The notes below the pieces were generated by a model. That model made no database searches. It was not told the origin of the DNA and saw nothing but the letters and a program-made list of their open reading frames with translations. A stretch of 64,000 bases of DNA from VAZQ01 sp963835165. GTDB lineage: Bacteria > Pseudomonadota > Alphaproteobacteria > Rhizobiales > Xanthobacteraceae. This document shows positions 54,846-63,563 of this stretch, piece by piece. The stretch lies in assembly GCA_963835165.1 (NCBI GenBank), contig CAWIGD010000036.1, positions 11,117 to 75,116 of the forward strand, in the 5' to 3' direction. The stretch's first letter is position 1; each line of letters starts with the position of its first letter. Made by a program: the position numbers and the translations under genes.

Positions 54846-55439
54846 GTGTGGACTCTTTCGACTACCGTTGCGCTGCTCGCTGCCGGCTTCGCCGCAATTC
54901 AGCTTGTGCCGCAGGCGGTCGGCCAGACCGGCCCGGGCTGGGTCACGCTGACCGACGGCAAGACCATGGGCGACTGGAACAGCACCGGAGAGGCTAATTG
55001 GCGCATCGAGGACGGCGCACTCGTCGCAGATAAGGGTAAAGGCGGCCACCTCGTCACCAAGAACTCGTACAAGAACTTCCAGATCAACGCCGAGTTCTGG
55101 GCTGACGAGGAAGCCAACAGTGGCATCTTCATCCGATGCAAAGACCCCACTGCCATCGGCGCTAGGACCTGCTACGAGGTCAACATCTTCGACAAGCGTC
55201 CTGACCCGAGCTACGGCACCGGCTCAATCGTCTATTTCGCCGAGGTGAACCCGATGCCCAAGGCGGCCGGCAAGTGGAACACTTTCGAGATCACCGCTGA
55301 TGGGCGGCATCTCGTCGTGGTGCTCAACGGACAGAAAACCGTCGACATCAGGAATGGCATGTTCGAAGAGGGGCACTTCACGCTGCAATACGGCGCGGGC
55401 GTTATCAAATTCCGCAAGGTTGCGGTCAAGCCACTTTAG
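54846..55439 (+). CDS. DUF1080 (3-keto-disaccharide hydrolase-like) secreted protein
   Basis: A 197-residue protein with a signal peptide (MWTLSTTVALLAAGFAAIQLVPQAVGQ) and one concanavalin-like jelly-roll domain of the DUF1080/3-keto-disaccharide hydrolase family: GWVTLTDGKTMGDWNSTGEANWRIEDGALVADKGKGGHLVTK, FQINAEFWADEEANSGIFIRC, YEVNIFDKRPDPSYGTGSI, KWNTFEITADGRHLVVVLNGQKTVDI. The GTG start lies at the edge of the ABC pseudogene, so its promoter and RBS context may be borrowed. It may bind or cleave oxidised disaccharides. Confidence 0.82.
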   Translation: MWTLSTTVALLAAGFAAIQLVPQAVGQTGPGWVTLTDGKTMGDWNSTGEANWRIEDGALVADKGKGGHLVTKNSYKNFQINAEFWADEEANSGIFIRCKDPTAIGARTCYEVNIFDKRPDPSYGTGSIVYFAEVNPMPKAAGKWNTFEITADGRHLVVVLNGQKTVDIRNGMFEEGHFTLQYGAGVIKFRKVAVKPL

Positions 55440-55822
55440 TGCCCGGTCGGCCGGTCGTCTTGCCTACGCCGAAAACGATCCTGGCGGCCGGGGCCTCAGG
55501 CTTTTCTAATGGCAGATAGCGGTAGCCCCCCGGGGGATCATGTGCCTCACTTCGTGCCCCTAGCGGCTACGCCACGGCGACGCTTGCGCCATCGGATCAC
55601 AGATCGCCCGGAGCGTCCGAAGCGTTCGTGAATAGACACCGAACGGCATCGACTTGCGGCGGCCCAGCCGGCGGCGGACGTGTGCTCAATCGTAAATCTG
55701 CGTCGAAGTCAGCGCCGAGGCGCTGGTTGCCGCGAAGGCGCGCTTGATCGCCCGCTGCACCGACCCGCGGCCCTTAGCCGGCGTGCGCGGCCGTTTGCGC
55801 AAATTAGGGTGATGTGCCCATT
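55440..55822. other. Intergenic region, no gene recognised
   Basis: About 380 bases between the convergent DUF1080 gene and the NMT1-type binding protein. Open frames are short and Arg/Ala-biased, as expected for noncoding high-GC DNA. No terminator hairpin with T-tract or mobile-element end was found. Confidence 0.45.
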
Positions 55823-56833
55823 TCATTGGCGGCTCGGGGCGAATTCATCGGTGAAGAGACCGTCGAATTTGGCCAGCGCATCCTTTGGTTCGAGCAGCCT
55901 TGCTTCGAGGCTGACCTGTTGCGAGTGCTCAAGGCCAGGGATCGTGACGCGCACGTCCTTGGGATGGGCGGCAGAGACGACCTGCCAGGCGGCGGCGAGC
56001 ACGGCGGGATCCATCTTCTCGAACCGCTTCCTAAGAAGATCGAGCGCGGCCGCGGGCTGATCGTTGATGAGTGCGTTGGCGCCGGCGAGCGCTCGCGCCA
56101 GGCGCGCGCATTTCTCCCGCTGCCTGCTGCAGGTGTCGGGGCGGGTGTAGACGAGCCCGTAGGAAAACGGCAGGAGATCGGTTGCATCGCGCACCGCGCT
56201 GGCCAGCATGACGGCCTTGCCGGTGACCACCGCCTCGGTCGTGAACGGCAGCGAAGTCGCGTAGCCGTCGATTGCCTTGGTCTGCAGCGCCGCAAGCATC
56301 GCCGAGGGGTCCATGGGCGCGATGCGCACGTCCTTTTCGATATCGAGTCCGCCGCGGTTCGCGACCAGTCGCTGCCACGCGTGCACGATGCTGCCGACGC
56401 CTTGGATGCCGATGGTCTTGCCGCGCAGCGTCTTGGCCCGGGCGGTGAGCGGCGTCGCGTCGGTCAAGCCGGCGGCGTCCGCGACATCCTTGCGCAACAC
56501 CAGTTCGACCAGCGGCTTGTCGATGAGATTGGCGATCGCGTAGAGACGCTGGCCCTGCGCCGCGGCGCGCAGGAAGACCGGCCCGGTGCCCATGGTGAAG
56601 TCGGCGCTGCCGGCGATCACCGCATTGACCGCGCCCACGCCGGCGATGGTGCGGTGGCTGACCTTGAGGCCTTCCTTCCGGTAGAAGCCAGCGTCCTCGG
56701 CGATGAACGGCGCGCTGAATGTGAGCGTCGCTGCCGGCAGCGTCATCAGGATGTCGATCTCCTGGCCCATGACCGCAGCGGGACCAAGCCCGACTGCGAC
56801 GCCGACGGCGGCAGCGATGACGCGGTTTGGCAT
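55823..56833 (-). CDS. ABC-type substrate-binding protein, NMT1/SsuA/ThiY-like
   Basis: A 336-residue periplasmic receptor starting at ATG 56831-56833 after GGGAGGA, with signal peptide to about residue 23 (ends VMGQE). Family pattern: AAPFIAEDAGFYRKEGL-like segment (SAPFIAEDAGFYRKEGLKVSHRTI), AVNAVIAGSADFTMGTG, LRGKTIGIQGVGSIVHAWQRL and ALQTKAIDGYATSLPFTTEAV. It would capture a nitrogen-, sulfur- or pyrimidine-type compound for an ABC importer, but no permease or ATPase is adjacent. It is divergent from the amidohydrolase operon, so it may feed that pathway. Confidence 0.87.
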   Translation of the reverse strand: MPNRVIAAAVGVAVGLGPAAVMGQEIDILMTLPAATLTFSAPFIAEDAGFYRKEGLKVSHRTIAGVGAVNAVIAGSADFTMGTGPVFLRAAAQGQRLYAIANLIDKPLVELVLRKDVADAAGLTDATPLTARAKTLRGKTIGIQGVGSIVHAWQRLVANRGGLDIEKDVRIAPMDPSAMLAALQTKAIDGYATSLPFTTEAVVTGKAVMLASAVRDATDLLPFSYGLVYTRPDTCSRQREKCARLARALAGANALINDQPAAALDLLRKRFEKMDPAVLAAAWQVVSAAHPKDVRVTIPGLEHSQQVSLEARLLEPKDALAKFDGLFTDEFAPSRQ

Positions 56834-56884
56834 CGAGTCCTCCCTGCAGAAGCTCGCCGCTACTCTAGACGCTTGGCCGCGTTC

Positions 56885-56990
56885 CGTCATTGCCGGGCTT
56901 GACCAGGCTTGACCCGGCAATCCATCGTTCTTACGAAAGACGAGCCTGCGAAAACGACGGATGCGCGGGTCGAGCCTGCGCATAACACGA
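56885..56990. repeat. Dispersed palindromic repeat, copy 2
   Basis: Begins CGTCATTGCCGGGCTTGACC and ends GGATGCGCGGGTCGAGCCTGCGCATAACACGACG, matching the ends of copy 1 at 22012-22108 with a diverged middle. It lies in the divergent promoter region between the binding-protein gene and the amidohydrolase operon. Confidence 0.6.
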
Positions 56991-57024
56991 CGATGATCCC
57001 GGGAGTCCAGCGGAGGGCGCGCGT

Positions 57025-58159
57025 ATGAAAGTGCCGTTTGCGGGCGCCATCGATTGCGATCTTCATCCGCTGATGCCGAGCGCGACAGCGCTGCTGCCGT
57101 ATCTCGACGAGTACTGGCGCGACCAGCTCGTCAACCGCCACATCGATCGATACTCCTTCGTGCTCACGAGCTATCCGCCGTATTCGCCGCTCAGCGCACG
57201 ACCAGACTGGCGTCAGACATCGGGGCTTCCCGCCGGCGACATCGACGCGATCCGGCGGCATGCGCTCGATCCCTTTGGCACGCGCTTAGCCATCTGCAAT
57301 GTGCTGCATGGCGCGGTCGCGCTGTTCAACGAGGACATGGCGGCGGCGCTGTGCGCAGCCGTGAACGACTGGACCGCGAAGGAACTGCTCGACTGCGAGC
57401 CGCGCTTGCGGGCGTCGATTCTTCTGCCCGCGCATAATCCGGCGCTGGCGCTGAGGGAGATCGAGCGACTCGCGCCCGATCGCCGTTTTGTGCAGGTGCT
57501 GCTGCTTGCCATGGGCGAGATGCTGCTCGGCCGCCGAACCTATTGGCCGATTTATGCGGCAGCCGAAAAGCATGGGCTAGCGATCGGCATTCATGCCGGC
57601 AGCACCTATCACCATGCGCCGACCCCGTCGGGCTGGCCGGCGCACCGGGTGGAGGATTACGTCGCGCAATCGGCGGCGTTCGAAATCCCAGCTGCTGAGC
57701 TTCCTGACCGAGGGCGTGTTTCAGAAGTTCCCCGCGCTCAAGCTGGTGCTGATCGAGTCGGGCGTTACCTGGCTGCCGACGCTGCTGTGGCGGACCAACA
57801 AAACCTGGCGCGGCGTGCGGCCGGAGGTGCCGTGGATCGATCGGCCGCCGGCGGAGCTTCTGCGCGAGCACGTGCGCCTGACCTTGCAGCCGCTCGACGT
57901 TCCACGGGGCGATCCGCAACGGTTCGCGCGCGTGCTGGACCATGTCGGCTCCGACCGCATGCTGCTGTTCTCGACCGACTATCCGCACTGGCATTTCGAC
58001 GGCGAGGACGTGCTGCCGGACGGGCTCACGGACGATACCCTCCGCAGGTTCATGATCGACAACCCGCTCGAGACCTATCCGCGCCTGCGTGACGGGACGG
58101 TCGCCGACCACGCCGTTTTGCGCGATAATGCCTCCGCAAGCCAGGAGCACGTGCGATGA
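57025..58159 (+). pseudogene. Amidohydrolase_2 family metal-dependent hydrolase, frameshifted
   Basis: TIM-barrel hydrolase/decarboxylase-like protein starting GAIDCDLHPLMPSATALLPYLDEYW (DxH metal motif). The first frame runs to about 57683 (HAGSTYHHAP...VAQSAAF); then at CGAAATCCC (57681-57689) one extra A shifts it. The next frame continues SQLLSFLTEGVFQKFPALKLVLIESGVTWLP...LLFSTDYPHWHFDG to 58159. Restored length is about 377 residues, paralogous to the next gene. Family members include uracil-4-carboxylate, resorcylate and ACMS decarboxylases. It is probably intact in life. Confidence 0.8.
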
Positions 58160-59253
58160 ACGTTCCGTTCCAGCACGCCGGCGCGTCGCAGCACCTAATG
58201 ATCGTCGACTGCGACATCCATCCGGCCTATCGCACGCCGGCGGATCTGCATCCGTTTCTGCCGGCGCGTTGGCGCGAGCACATGACCACCTTCGGCGAGC
58301 ATCTGCGTCAGGGCTTGTCGGGGCAACTGGCCTGGCCGCGCATGATGGCGGCGGGGATGCGCCTCGACGCGTTTCCGGAGGCAGGACCGCCGGGCTCCGA
58401 CCTCGAGCTCATGCGCCGGCAGCATCTCGACGCCAACGGGGTCGAGTACGGCATGCTGATGCAATTGAGCCGCGGCGGCATGGAGGAGCGCAATCTCGAC
58501 TTCGCCGCCGCACTGTCGCGCGCCGTCAACGACTGGCAACTCGAGGAGTGGGTGAAGCCCGAGCCGCGGTTGCGCGCCGGCATCGTGGTGCCGCAAGAGG
58601 ATGCGGCTTTTGCTGTGAGCGAGATCGAACGGCGCGCCAACGATCCGGCCTTCGTCCAGATCCTGATTTCGCCACGCGCCAGCGATCCGCTCGGCCATCG
58701 CCGCTACTGGCCGATCTACGAGGCAGCGCAGCGCTGCCGGCGGCCGATTGCGCTGCATGTGCAGGGCTACAGCGGCGGCCACGCCTCGACCGGGTCGGGC
58801 TGGCCGACCTATTACATGCAGGAGCATTACGCCACTACGACCGGCATGCAGAACACCGTCACGAGCCTGGTGTTCGAGGGCGTGTTCGAGCGCTTTCCCG
58901 ATCTGAAGGTAGTACTGATCGAAGGCGGGTTCACCTGGGTGCCGTCGCTGTGCTGGCGCATGGACAAGCACTGGCAACGCATGCGCAAGGAAACTCCCGA
59001 TCTCAAGCGGCCGCCGTCTGAATACGTGCGCGACCATTGCTGGTTCACCACCCAGCCGATCGAGGAGCCGGAGGTTCCCGCACATCTCGCCGACGTCATC
59101 TCCTGGCTCGGTTGGGACCGGGTGATGTTTTCTACCGATTACCCGCACTGGGATTTCGATCACCCGCAGCGGGCCTTCAAGTTCGAGCTCAGCGAAGAGC
59201 AGAAGCGCAAGGTATTCCGGGACAACGCCAAGGCGTTGTACGGACTGACGTGA
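58156..59253 (+). CDS. Amidohydrolase_2 family metal-dependent hydrolase
   Basis: A 365-residue TIM-barrel protein, start overlapping the preceding stop (ATGA). Metal ligands are seen in IVDCDIHPAYRT (DxH), the His in RPIALHVQGY (about residue 200) and the Asp in VMFSTDYPHWDFDHPQ (about 325). The pattern VFERFPDLKVVLIEGGFTWVPSLCWRMDKHW is shared with its upstream paralogue. The two together with the Rieske protein downstream form one operon, possibly a decarboxylase/hydrolase pair for a ring compound. The substrate is unknown. Confidence 0.9.
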   Translation: MNVPFQHAGASQHLMIVDCDIHPAYRTPADLHPFLPARWREHMTTFGEHLRQGLSGQLAWPRMMAAGMRLDAFPEAGPPGSDLELMRRQHLDANGVEYGMLMQLSRGGMEERNLDFAAALSRAVNDWQLEEWVKPEPRLRAGIVVPQEDAAFAVSEIERRANDPAFVQILISPRASDPLGHRRYWPIYEAAQRCRRPIALHVQGYSGGHASTGSGWPTYYMQEHYATTTGMQNTVTSLVFEGVFERFPDLKVVLIEGGFTWVPSLCWRMDKHWQRMRKETPDLKRPPSEYVRDHCWFTTQPIEEPEVPAHLADVISWLGWDRVMFSTDYPHWDFDHPQRAFKFELSEEQKRKVFRDNAKALYGLT

Positions 59254-59669
59254 GCCGGCAGGTGGTTGCCCGGGCGAGCGAGGTGGTGCCCGGGACCTCG
59301 AAGATCGTGACCGTGAAGGGTCGCGACATCGGCATCTTCAACATCGACGGGAGCTATTTCGCGCTCGCCAATCGATGTCCTCACGCCGGTGGCCCGCTGT
59401 GCAGCGGCCGCATCGTTCCGCTGGCGATGTCCGACGGACCCGGCCATTACCGCCTCGCGCGCCATCAGGAATTCCTGCGCTGCCCGTGGCATGGATGGGA
59501 GTTCGACATCCGCACCGGTCAATCCTGGTGCGATCCTCACTCGACCCGGGCGCGGCAATTTGCCGTGACGATCGAATCGGGCGCGGAGTTGGTGAAGGGG
59601 CCCTACGTCGCCGAGACCTTCACCGTCTCCGTCGAGGAGGATTACCTCGTCATCGAGCTGGCCGGGTAA
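59250..59669 (+). CDS. Rieske [2Fe-2S] ferredoxin-like protein
   Basis: A 139-residue single-domain Rieske protein. The start is GTG 59250 in a GTGA overlap with the amidohydrolase stop. Cluster ligands are ANRCPHAGGPLCSG (CxH) and LRCPWHGWEFDIRTG (CxxH). The length fits a ferredoxin that feeds a ring-hydroxylating oxygenase, although no oxygenase or reductase lies beside it. The large insertion between the two ligand boxes (about 40 residues) is longer than usual. Confidence 0.88.
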   Translation: MSRQVVARASEVVPGTSKIVTVKGRDIGIFNIDGSYFALANRCPHAGGPLCSGRIVPLAMSDGPGHYRLARHQEFLRCPWHGWEFDIRTGQSWCDPHSTRARQFAVTIESGAELVKGPYVAETFTVSVEEDYLVIELAG

Positions 59670-59835
59670 CGCCAAAATGGGTGGGGAGAAGGGATGCCCA
59701 TCTATGCCGGGCGCGCCGCCGGACTGTCCGAGGCTCGGCTCCAATTGGGACCGCTGCGGCGTCCACTACGTCGAGCCGATAGGAGAACCACGCAGAGGAT
59801 AGCAGAGCGCAGCGGATCGGTGCGCTATGCTGCGG

Positions 59836-61764
59836 TCACGCGATGATGTGCCAGTCCTGGCCCGGATTGAACGAGCCGGCCGCGCCCGCGGAAATGACGT
59901 TCATGCCGTCCATGGTCCAGATCGCCGGCGTGCCGTTGTCGTTCTGCCACAGGATGTCAGACTTATTGTCGTCGTTGTAGTCGCCGGTCCCCTCGATGTG
60001 CCACGTGGGCCCCGGATTGAACGGGCCGACGGCGCTGTTGGCCAGCACGGTCGAGCCGTTCATCAGCCAGATCGCGGGTGTGCCGTTGTCGTTCTGCCAC
60101 AGGATGTCGGACCTGCTGTCGCCATTGAAGTCGCCGGTGGCCTTGATGTGCCAGGTAGGTCCCGGATTGAACGAGCCGGCGGCGCTGTTGGCCAGCACGG
60201 TCGAGCCGTTCATCAGCCAGATCGCGGGCGTGCCGTTGTCGTTCTGCCACAGGATGTCGGACTTGCCGTCAGCGTTGAAGTCGCCGGTGGCCTTGATCTG
60301 CCAGGTAGGTCCCGGATTGAACGAGCCGGCGGGGCTGTTGGCCAGCACGGTCGAACCGTTCATCAGCCAGATCGCGGGCGTGCCGTTGTCGTTCTGCCAC
60401 AGGATGTCGGACTTGCTGTCGCCATTGAAGTCGCCGGTGGCCTTGATCTGCCAGGTAGGTCCCGGATTGAACGAGCCGGCGGCGCTGTTGGCCAGCACGT
60501 GCGAGCCGTTCATCAGCCAGATCGCGGGCGTGCCATCGTCGTTCTGCCACAGGATGTCGGACTTGCTGTCGCCATTGAAGTCGCCGCTTTCCTTGACGTG
60601 CCAGCTCGGCCCCGGATTGAACCCGCCGACGGCACCGACGAAAACCGTGCCGAGGCCGTTCATCAGCCAGATCGCCGGCGTGCCGTCGCTGCTCTGAAAC
60701 AGGATCCTGTCGTTGACGTCGTTGATCAGGATGCTGGTGGTATTGGAGCCGAAGTTAGCGGTCGAAAGGTCGAGGACGCCGTCTTCGTTGAAGTCGCCCA
60801 TCACGATGCCGCCGGGCGAGACTCCAACCGCGAAGGGTGAGCCGTCCGCAGGTGTGAACCCAGCCGAGCCGTTGTTGCGGAATACACTGACGGAGCTACT
60901 ACCGGAGTTGGTGGTCGCGATATCGAGATCGCCATCGCCGTCGAGGTCGCCCACCGTCACGGCGTAGGGGTTGTTCCCGGTCGCCAGGGGCGCGCCCGAG
61001 GGAGTGAATCCGCCCGAGCCGTTGTTGAGCAGGATCGACAGGGTGTTGGCGCCGAAGTTGTCGACCACAAGGTCGGTATCTCCGTCGCCATCGAGATCAC
61101 CCGCCGCGATGCCCCGCGGGCCGGTTCCTGTGGCCGCGGGCCCGGCGGCCGTGAAGGTGCCATTGCCGTTGTTGAGCAGGATCGAGACGTTGTTGTTGCT
61201 GTTGTTGGTGACCGCAATGTCGAAGTCGTTGTCGCCGTCGAGCTTCGCCACCACCACGGCCACCGGACGTGTTCCAACCGCAATGGGCGATCCGGCAGCT
61301 TGCGCAAAGGTGCCGTTGCCGTTGTTGAGCATCACCGAGACGGTGTTCGATATGTAGTTGGCACTCACGAAGTCGAGATCGCCGTCGCCGTCGAGGTCCC
61401 CCAGCGCGACGCCTCTTGGCACAGTCCCGACCGGGACGGCCGCGGCGGGCGTGAAGGTACCATTGCCGTTGTTGCGCAGCACCGAGACGCTGTTGCCGCT
61501 ATAGTTGCTGGCTATGAAATCGATGTCGCCGTCGCCGTCGAGGTCACCGGCTTCGACTTCGCGCGGGCCATTCCCGACCGGGACGGCCGTGCCGGCCGTG
61601 AAAACGCCGCTGCCGTTGCCGAACAGAACGGAGACGTTGTCGCTGATATAGTTGGCGAAGAGAAGGTCGAGGTGGCCGTCACCGTTGAGGTCGGCCGTGG
61701 CATTAGAGACGGGGTTGGTGCCCGTGGGAAAGGGCGAACCAGTGCCATTAACGAACATCGGCAT
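59836..61764 (-). CDS. FG-GAP/VCBS repeat protein with six tandem 50-residue repeats
   Basis: A 642-residue protein, ATG at 61762-61764 after GGAGGAAAT. The N-terminal half has seven FG-GAP/VCBS-like blades with Ca2+-type loops (ADLNGDGHLD, GDLDGDGDID, GDLDGDGDLD and so on). The C-terminal part has six copies of a 50-residue unit built on SDILWQNDNGTPAIWLMNG and FNPGPTW. At DNA level the units lie exactly 150 bp apart (marker AGGATGTCGG at 60101, 60251, 60401, 60551). No signal peptide is visible. It is probably a surface or secreted propeller protein; secretion route unknown. Confidence 0.87.
   Translation of the reverse strand: MPMFVNGTGSPFPTGTNPVSNATADLNGDGHLDLLFANYISDNVSVLFGNGSGVFTAGTAVPVGNGPREVEAGDLDGDGDIDFIASNYSGNSVSVLRNNGNGTFTPAAAVPVGTVPRGVALGDLDGDGDLDFVSANYISNTVSVMLNNGNGTFAQAAGSPIAVGTRPVAVVVAKLDGDNDFDIAVTNNSNNNVSILLNNGNGTFTAAGPAATGTGPRGIAAGDLDGDGDTDLVVDNFGANTLSILLNNGSGGFTPSGAPLATGNNPYAVTVGDLDGDGDLDIATTNSGSSSVSVFRNNGSAGFTPADGSPFAVGVSPGGIVMGDFNEDGVLDLSTANFGSNTTSILINDVNDRILFQSSDGTPAIWLMNGLGTVFVGAVGGFNPGPSWHVKESGDFNGDSKSDILWQNDDGTPAIWLMNGSHVLANSAAGSFNPGPTWQIKATGDFNGDSKSDILWQNDNGTPAIWLMNGSTVLANSPAGSFNPGPTWQIKATGDFNADGKSDILWQNDNGTPAIWLMNGSTVLANSAAGSFNPGPTWHIKATGDFNGDSRSDILWQNDNGTPAIWLMNGSTVLANSAVGPFNPGPTWHIEGTGDYNDDNKSDILWQNDNGTPAIWTMDGMNVISAGAAGSFNPGQDWHIIA
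59900..60700. repeat. Tandem 150-bp coding repeat array
   Basis: Six units with 150-bp spacing inside the FG-GAP gene. The four central ones are nearly identical in DNA, including third positions, which points to recent duplication or gene conversion. Such an array is prone to copy-number change and assembly collapse. Confidence 0.8.
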
Positions 61765-61909
61765 TGAGATTTCCTCCGTCCGAGCAAGAATTTGCCCAGT
61801 TCCGCCGGAGGCGAAACCTCCACACCCACTCCGCACTATGCAAATTGCTGCGACATAGGCAATTCAAATCTTTCATACGGTGCAGATAACCTCATGCCGA
61901 CCCGGTCGG

Positions 61910-62983
61910 TCACGTCTGCTCAACCGTGATCTCGCGCTTGATATCGTCGGATTTGAATCCGATTGCCTCTGCAGCCCGCACGCGCGGCAATACCGCGACG
62001 TCATAGAGTTCATCGATCGTGTGCTCGAAGCGCACCCATTCCACGGCGTTCCCGCTGTCGATGTCGACGATCAGCATGCCACAACGTGCGACAGCGTCGT
62101 TTTCCGACAGACGGTCGTCGAGCGCCAGCCCGGCAAAGGTCTGGCTGTGGCGCGGCCGCGACAATCCGATGACGGCGTAACGGCCGATGAAGGCGAGACC
62201 CCGTGCATAACCGGGACAAAAGCACACCGGTGTGAACGTGCCATCCACCGGATCGACGACGCCGAGTTCGCCGGCGCCGGAATTCAGTAGCCAAAGCTTG
62301 CCGTCGTAGAGTCGCGGCGAATGCGGCATCGAAAAGCCGCTGGCGACGATCTCGCTGCTGGCCACGTCGATCACGATGCCACCGTCGTGCCGCCGGTCGC
62401 GCCAACCGTCGGCGACATCCGAGCGGCTCACCGCGCTGACGAACGCGGGACGGGCGCCGTCCATCGCCAGTCCGTTCAGGTGGCACCGATCCTCCGGCAC
62501 CAGAGCGGAAAGGAAACTTGGCCGCCACAGCGGTCGAAAATTTGCGGTTTCGCTGATGGTCGCCAGGCAACAATACAGCGTATTGACGAAGATCGGTCGC
62601 CGCGCGCCGTCGACGTCTCCGACCCCGATGTCGTGCGTGTCGATCCCGCCAATGACGCGGCCTTCGACGGGTACGAACTTGCGGTCCGCTCCCGTCGGCG
62701 TGACCTCGCCGTTGCGCAGCATATTCTCGAACCGCCACAGCATGTAGAGTCCGCTCGTCCAAAGCGTCTGACCGTCGGTCCACAGGCCCTGACATTGCTC
62801 GATCATGCGCTCATGAGCACGCACACCACCGTCGCCCTTGCGACCGATGAAAAACAGTCGACCGGCCTGGTAGGTCGTGAGCGAGAGACATGCGTCAACT
62901 GACGCGAGCCAGTCGGAGAAGCTCGACGACAACAGCAGCAATGGCCCCTTGTCGCTTGCGGCACCGGAGGGGCTCGTGCTCAT
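61910..62983 (-). CDS. TIGR03032 family protein (DUF4915-like propeller)
   Basis: A 357-residue protein matching TIGR03032: LLLSSSFSDWLASVDACLSLTTYQAGRLFFIGRKG, MLWRFENMLRNGE, PVEGRVIGGIDTHDIGVGD, FVNTLYCCLATIS, FRPLWRPSFLSALVPEDRCHLNGLAM, SMPHSPRLYDGKLWLLNSGAGELGVVD and GLSRPRH. The family is beta-propeller-like and often sits near secreted repeat or TPR proteins; its function is not established. It lies about 150 bases from the FG-GAP gene in the same direction, so the two may be linked functionally. Confidence 0.88.
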   Translation of the reverse strand: MSTSPSGAASDKGPLLLLSSSFSDWLASVDACLSLTTYQAGRLFFIGRKGDGGVRAHERMIEQCQGLWTDGQTLWTSGLYMLWRFENMLRNGEVTPTGADRKFVPVEGRVIGGIDTHDIGVGDVDGARRPIFVNTLYCCLATISETANFRPLWRPSFLSALVPEDRCHLNGLAMDGARPAFVSAVSRSDVADGWRDRRHDGGIVIDVASSEIVASGFSMPHSPRLYDGKLWLLNSGAGELGVVDPVDGTFTPVCFCPGYARGLAFIGRYAVIGLSRPRHSQTFAGLALDDRLSENDAVARCGMLIVDIDSGNAVEWVRFEHTIDELYDVAVLPRVRAAEAIGFKSDDIKREITVEQT

Positions 62984-63094
62984 GGGCGTTCCTTATTGCG
63001 AACATGACCTGCAAATTCAGAGACCGTTGTATCCCAGCATTCCAGTGCTGAACGCGAGCCGCTTCCCGTTGCCGGGGGAATCTCGTCAACGCAT

Positions 63095-63426
63095 ATGAAA
63101 CGGCCGATGAATACTCCGCTTGGCCTATAGATTTCCGACCCTGGAAATTCGGGATACGTGCCCCTGTGCGCAGCCCTGCAATGGATCATGAGCGAGGGCG
63201 GAACGCGGCCTGTGATGATAGAGCAAGGCTCGTGGGATGCCGGCGTAAAAAAGTTATGGCCGCAAATCTGTAGCGACGAAGTAGAACTAATCGGATTAGC
63301 GCTGGTCAACCGATGCCCTCCAAAATTCCCGGGCATTCGCTGACGCTCGTGAAGGTGTTGCCACCGCTGCACACGTCAATAAGCGATATTCTTCTTAGCG
63401 CACACTCGTCTAACCCATTGAAATAA
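63095..63426 (+). pseudogene. Hypothetical protein remnant with in-frame stop and frameshift
   Basis: Frame from ATG 63095: MKRPMNTPLGL, then TAG at 63128, then ISDPGNSGYVPLCAALQWIMSEGGTRPVMIEQG...AGVKKLWPQICSDEVELIGLAL. At the AAAA run 63322-63325 one A seems lost; the next frame continues KIPGHSLTLVKVLPPLHTSISD to a TAA at 63424-63426. The WIMSEGGTR and IPGHSLTLVKV segments recall a small rhizobial domain, from memory. It ends one base before the tRNA-Glu 3' end. The rest of 62984-63094 holds nothing I can name. Confidence 0.5.
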
Positions 63427-63427
63427 C

Positions 63428-63503
63428 TGGCGCTCCCTAGGGGACTCGAACCCCTGTTTTCGCCGTGAGAGGGCGACGTCCTGGGCCGCTAGACGAAGGG
63501 AGC
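63428..63503 (-). tRNA. tRNA-Glu (anticodon CTC)
   Basis: Minus-strand cloverleaf. The acceptor GCTCCCT (from 63503 downward) pairs with AGGGAGC, the discriminator is G and CCA is encoded at 63428-63430. The anticodon stem TCGCC/GGCGA with loop CTCTCAC gives CTC, and the T arm is AGGGG/CCCCT with TTCGAGT. Its 3' end faces left, toward the accessory segment, and its last 15 bases are repeated at 50076-50090. Confidence 0.95.
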
Positions 63504-63563
63504 AAAGCGGAGAAGGGTGGCAAATAGCCTTGATCGGGGCCGCGCGCAAGCGAGGTCGCCGCT

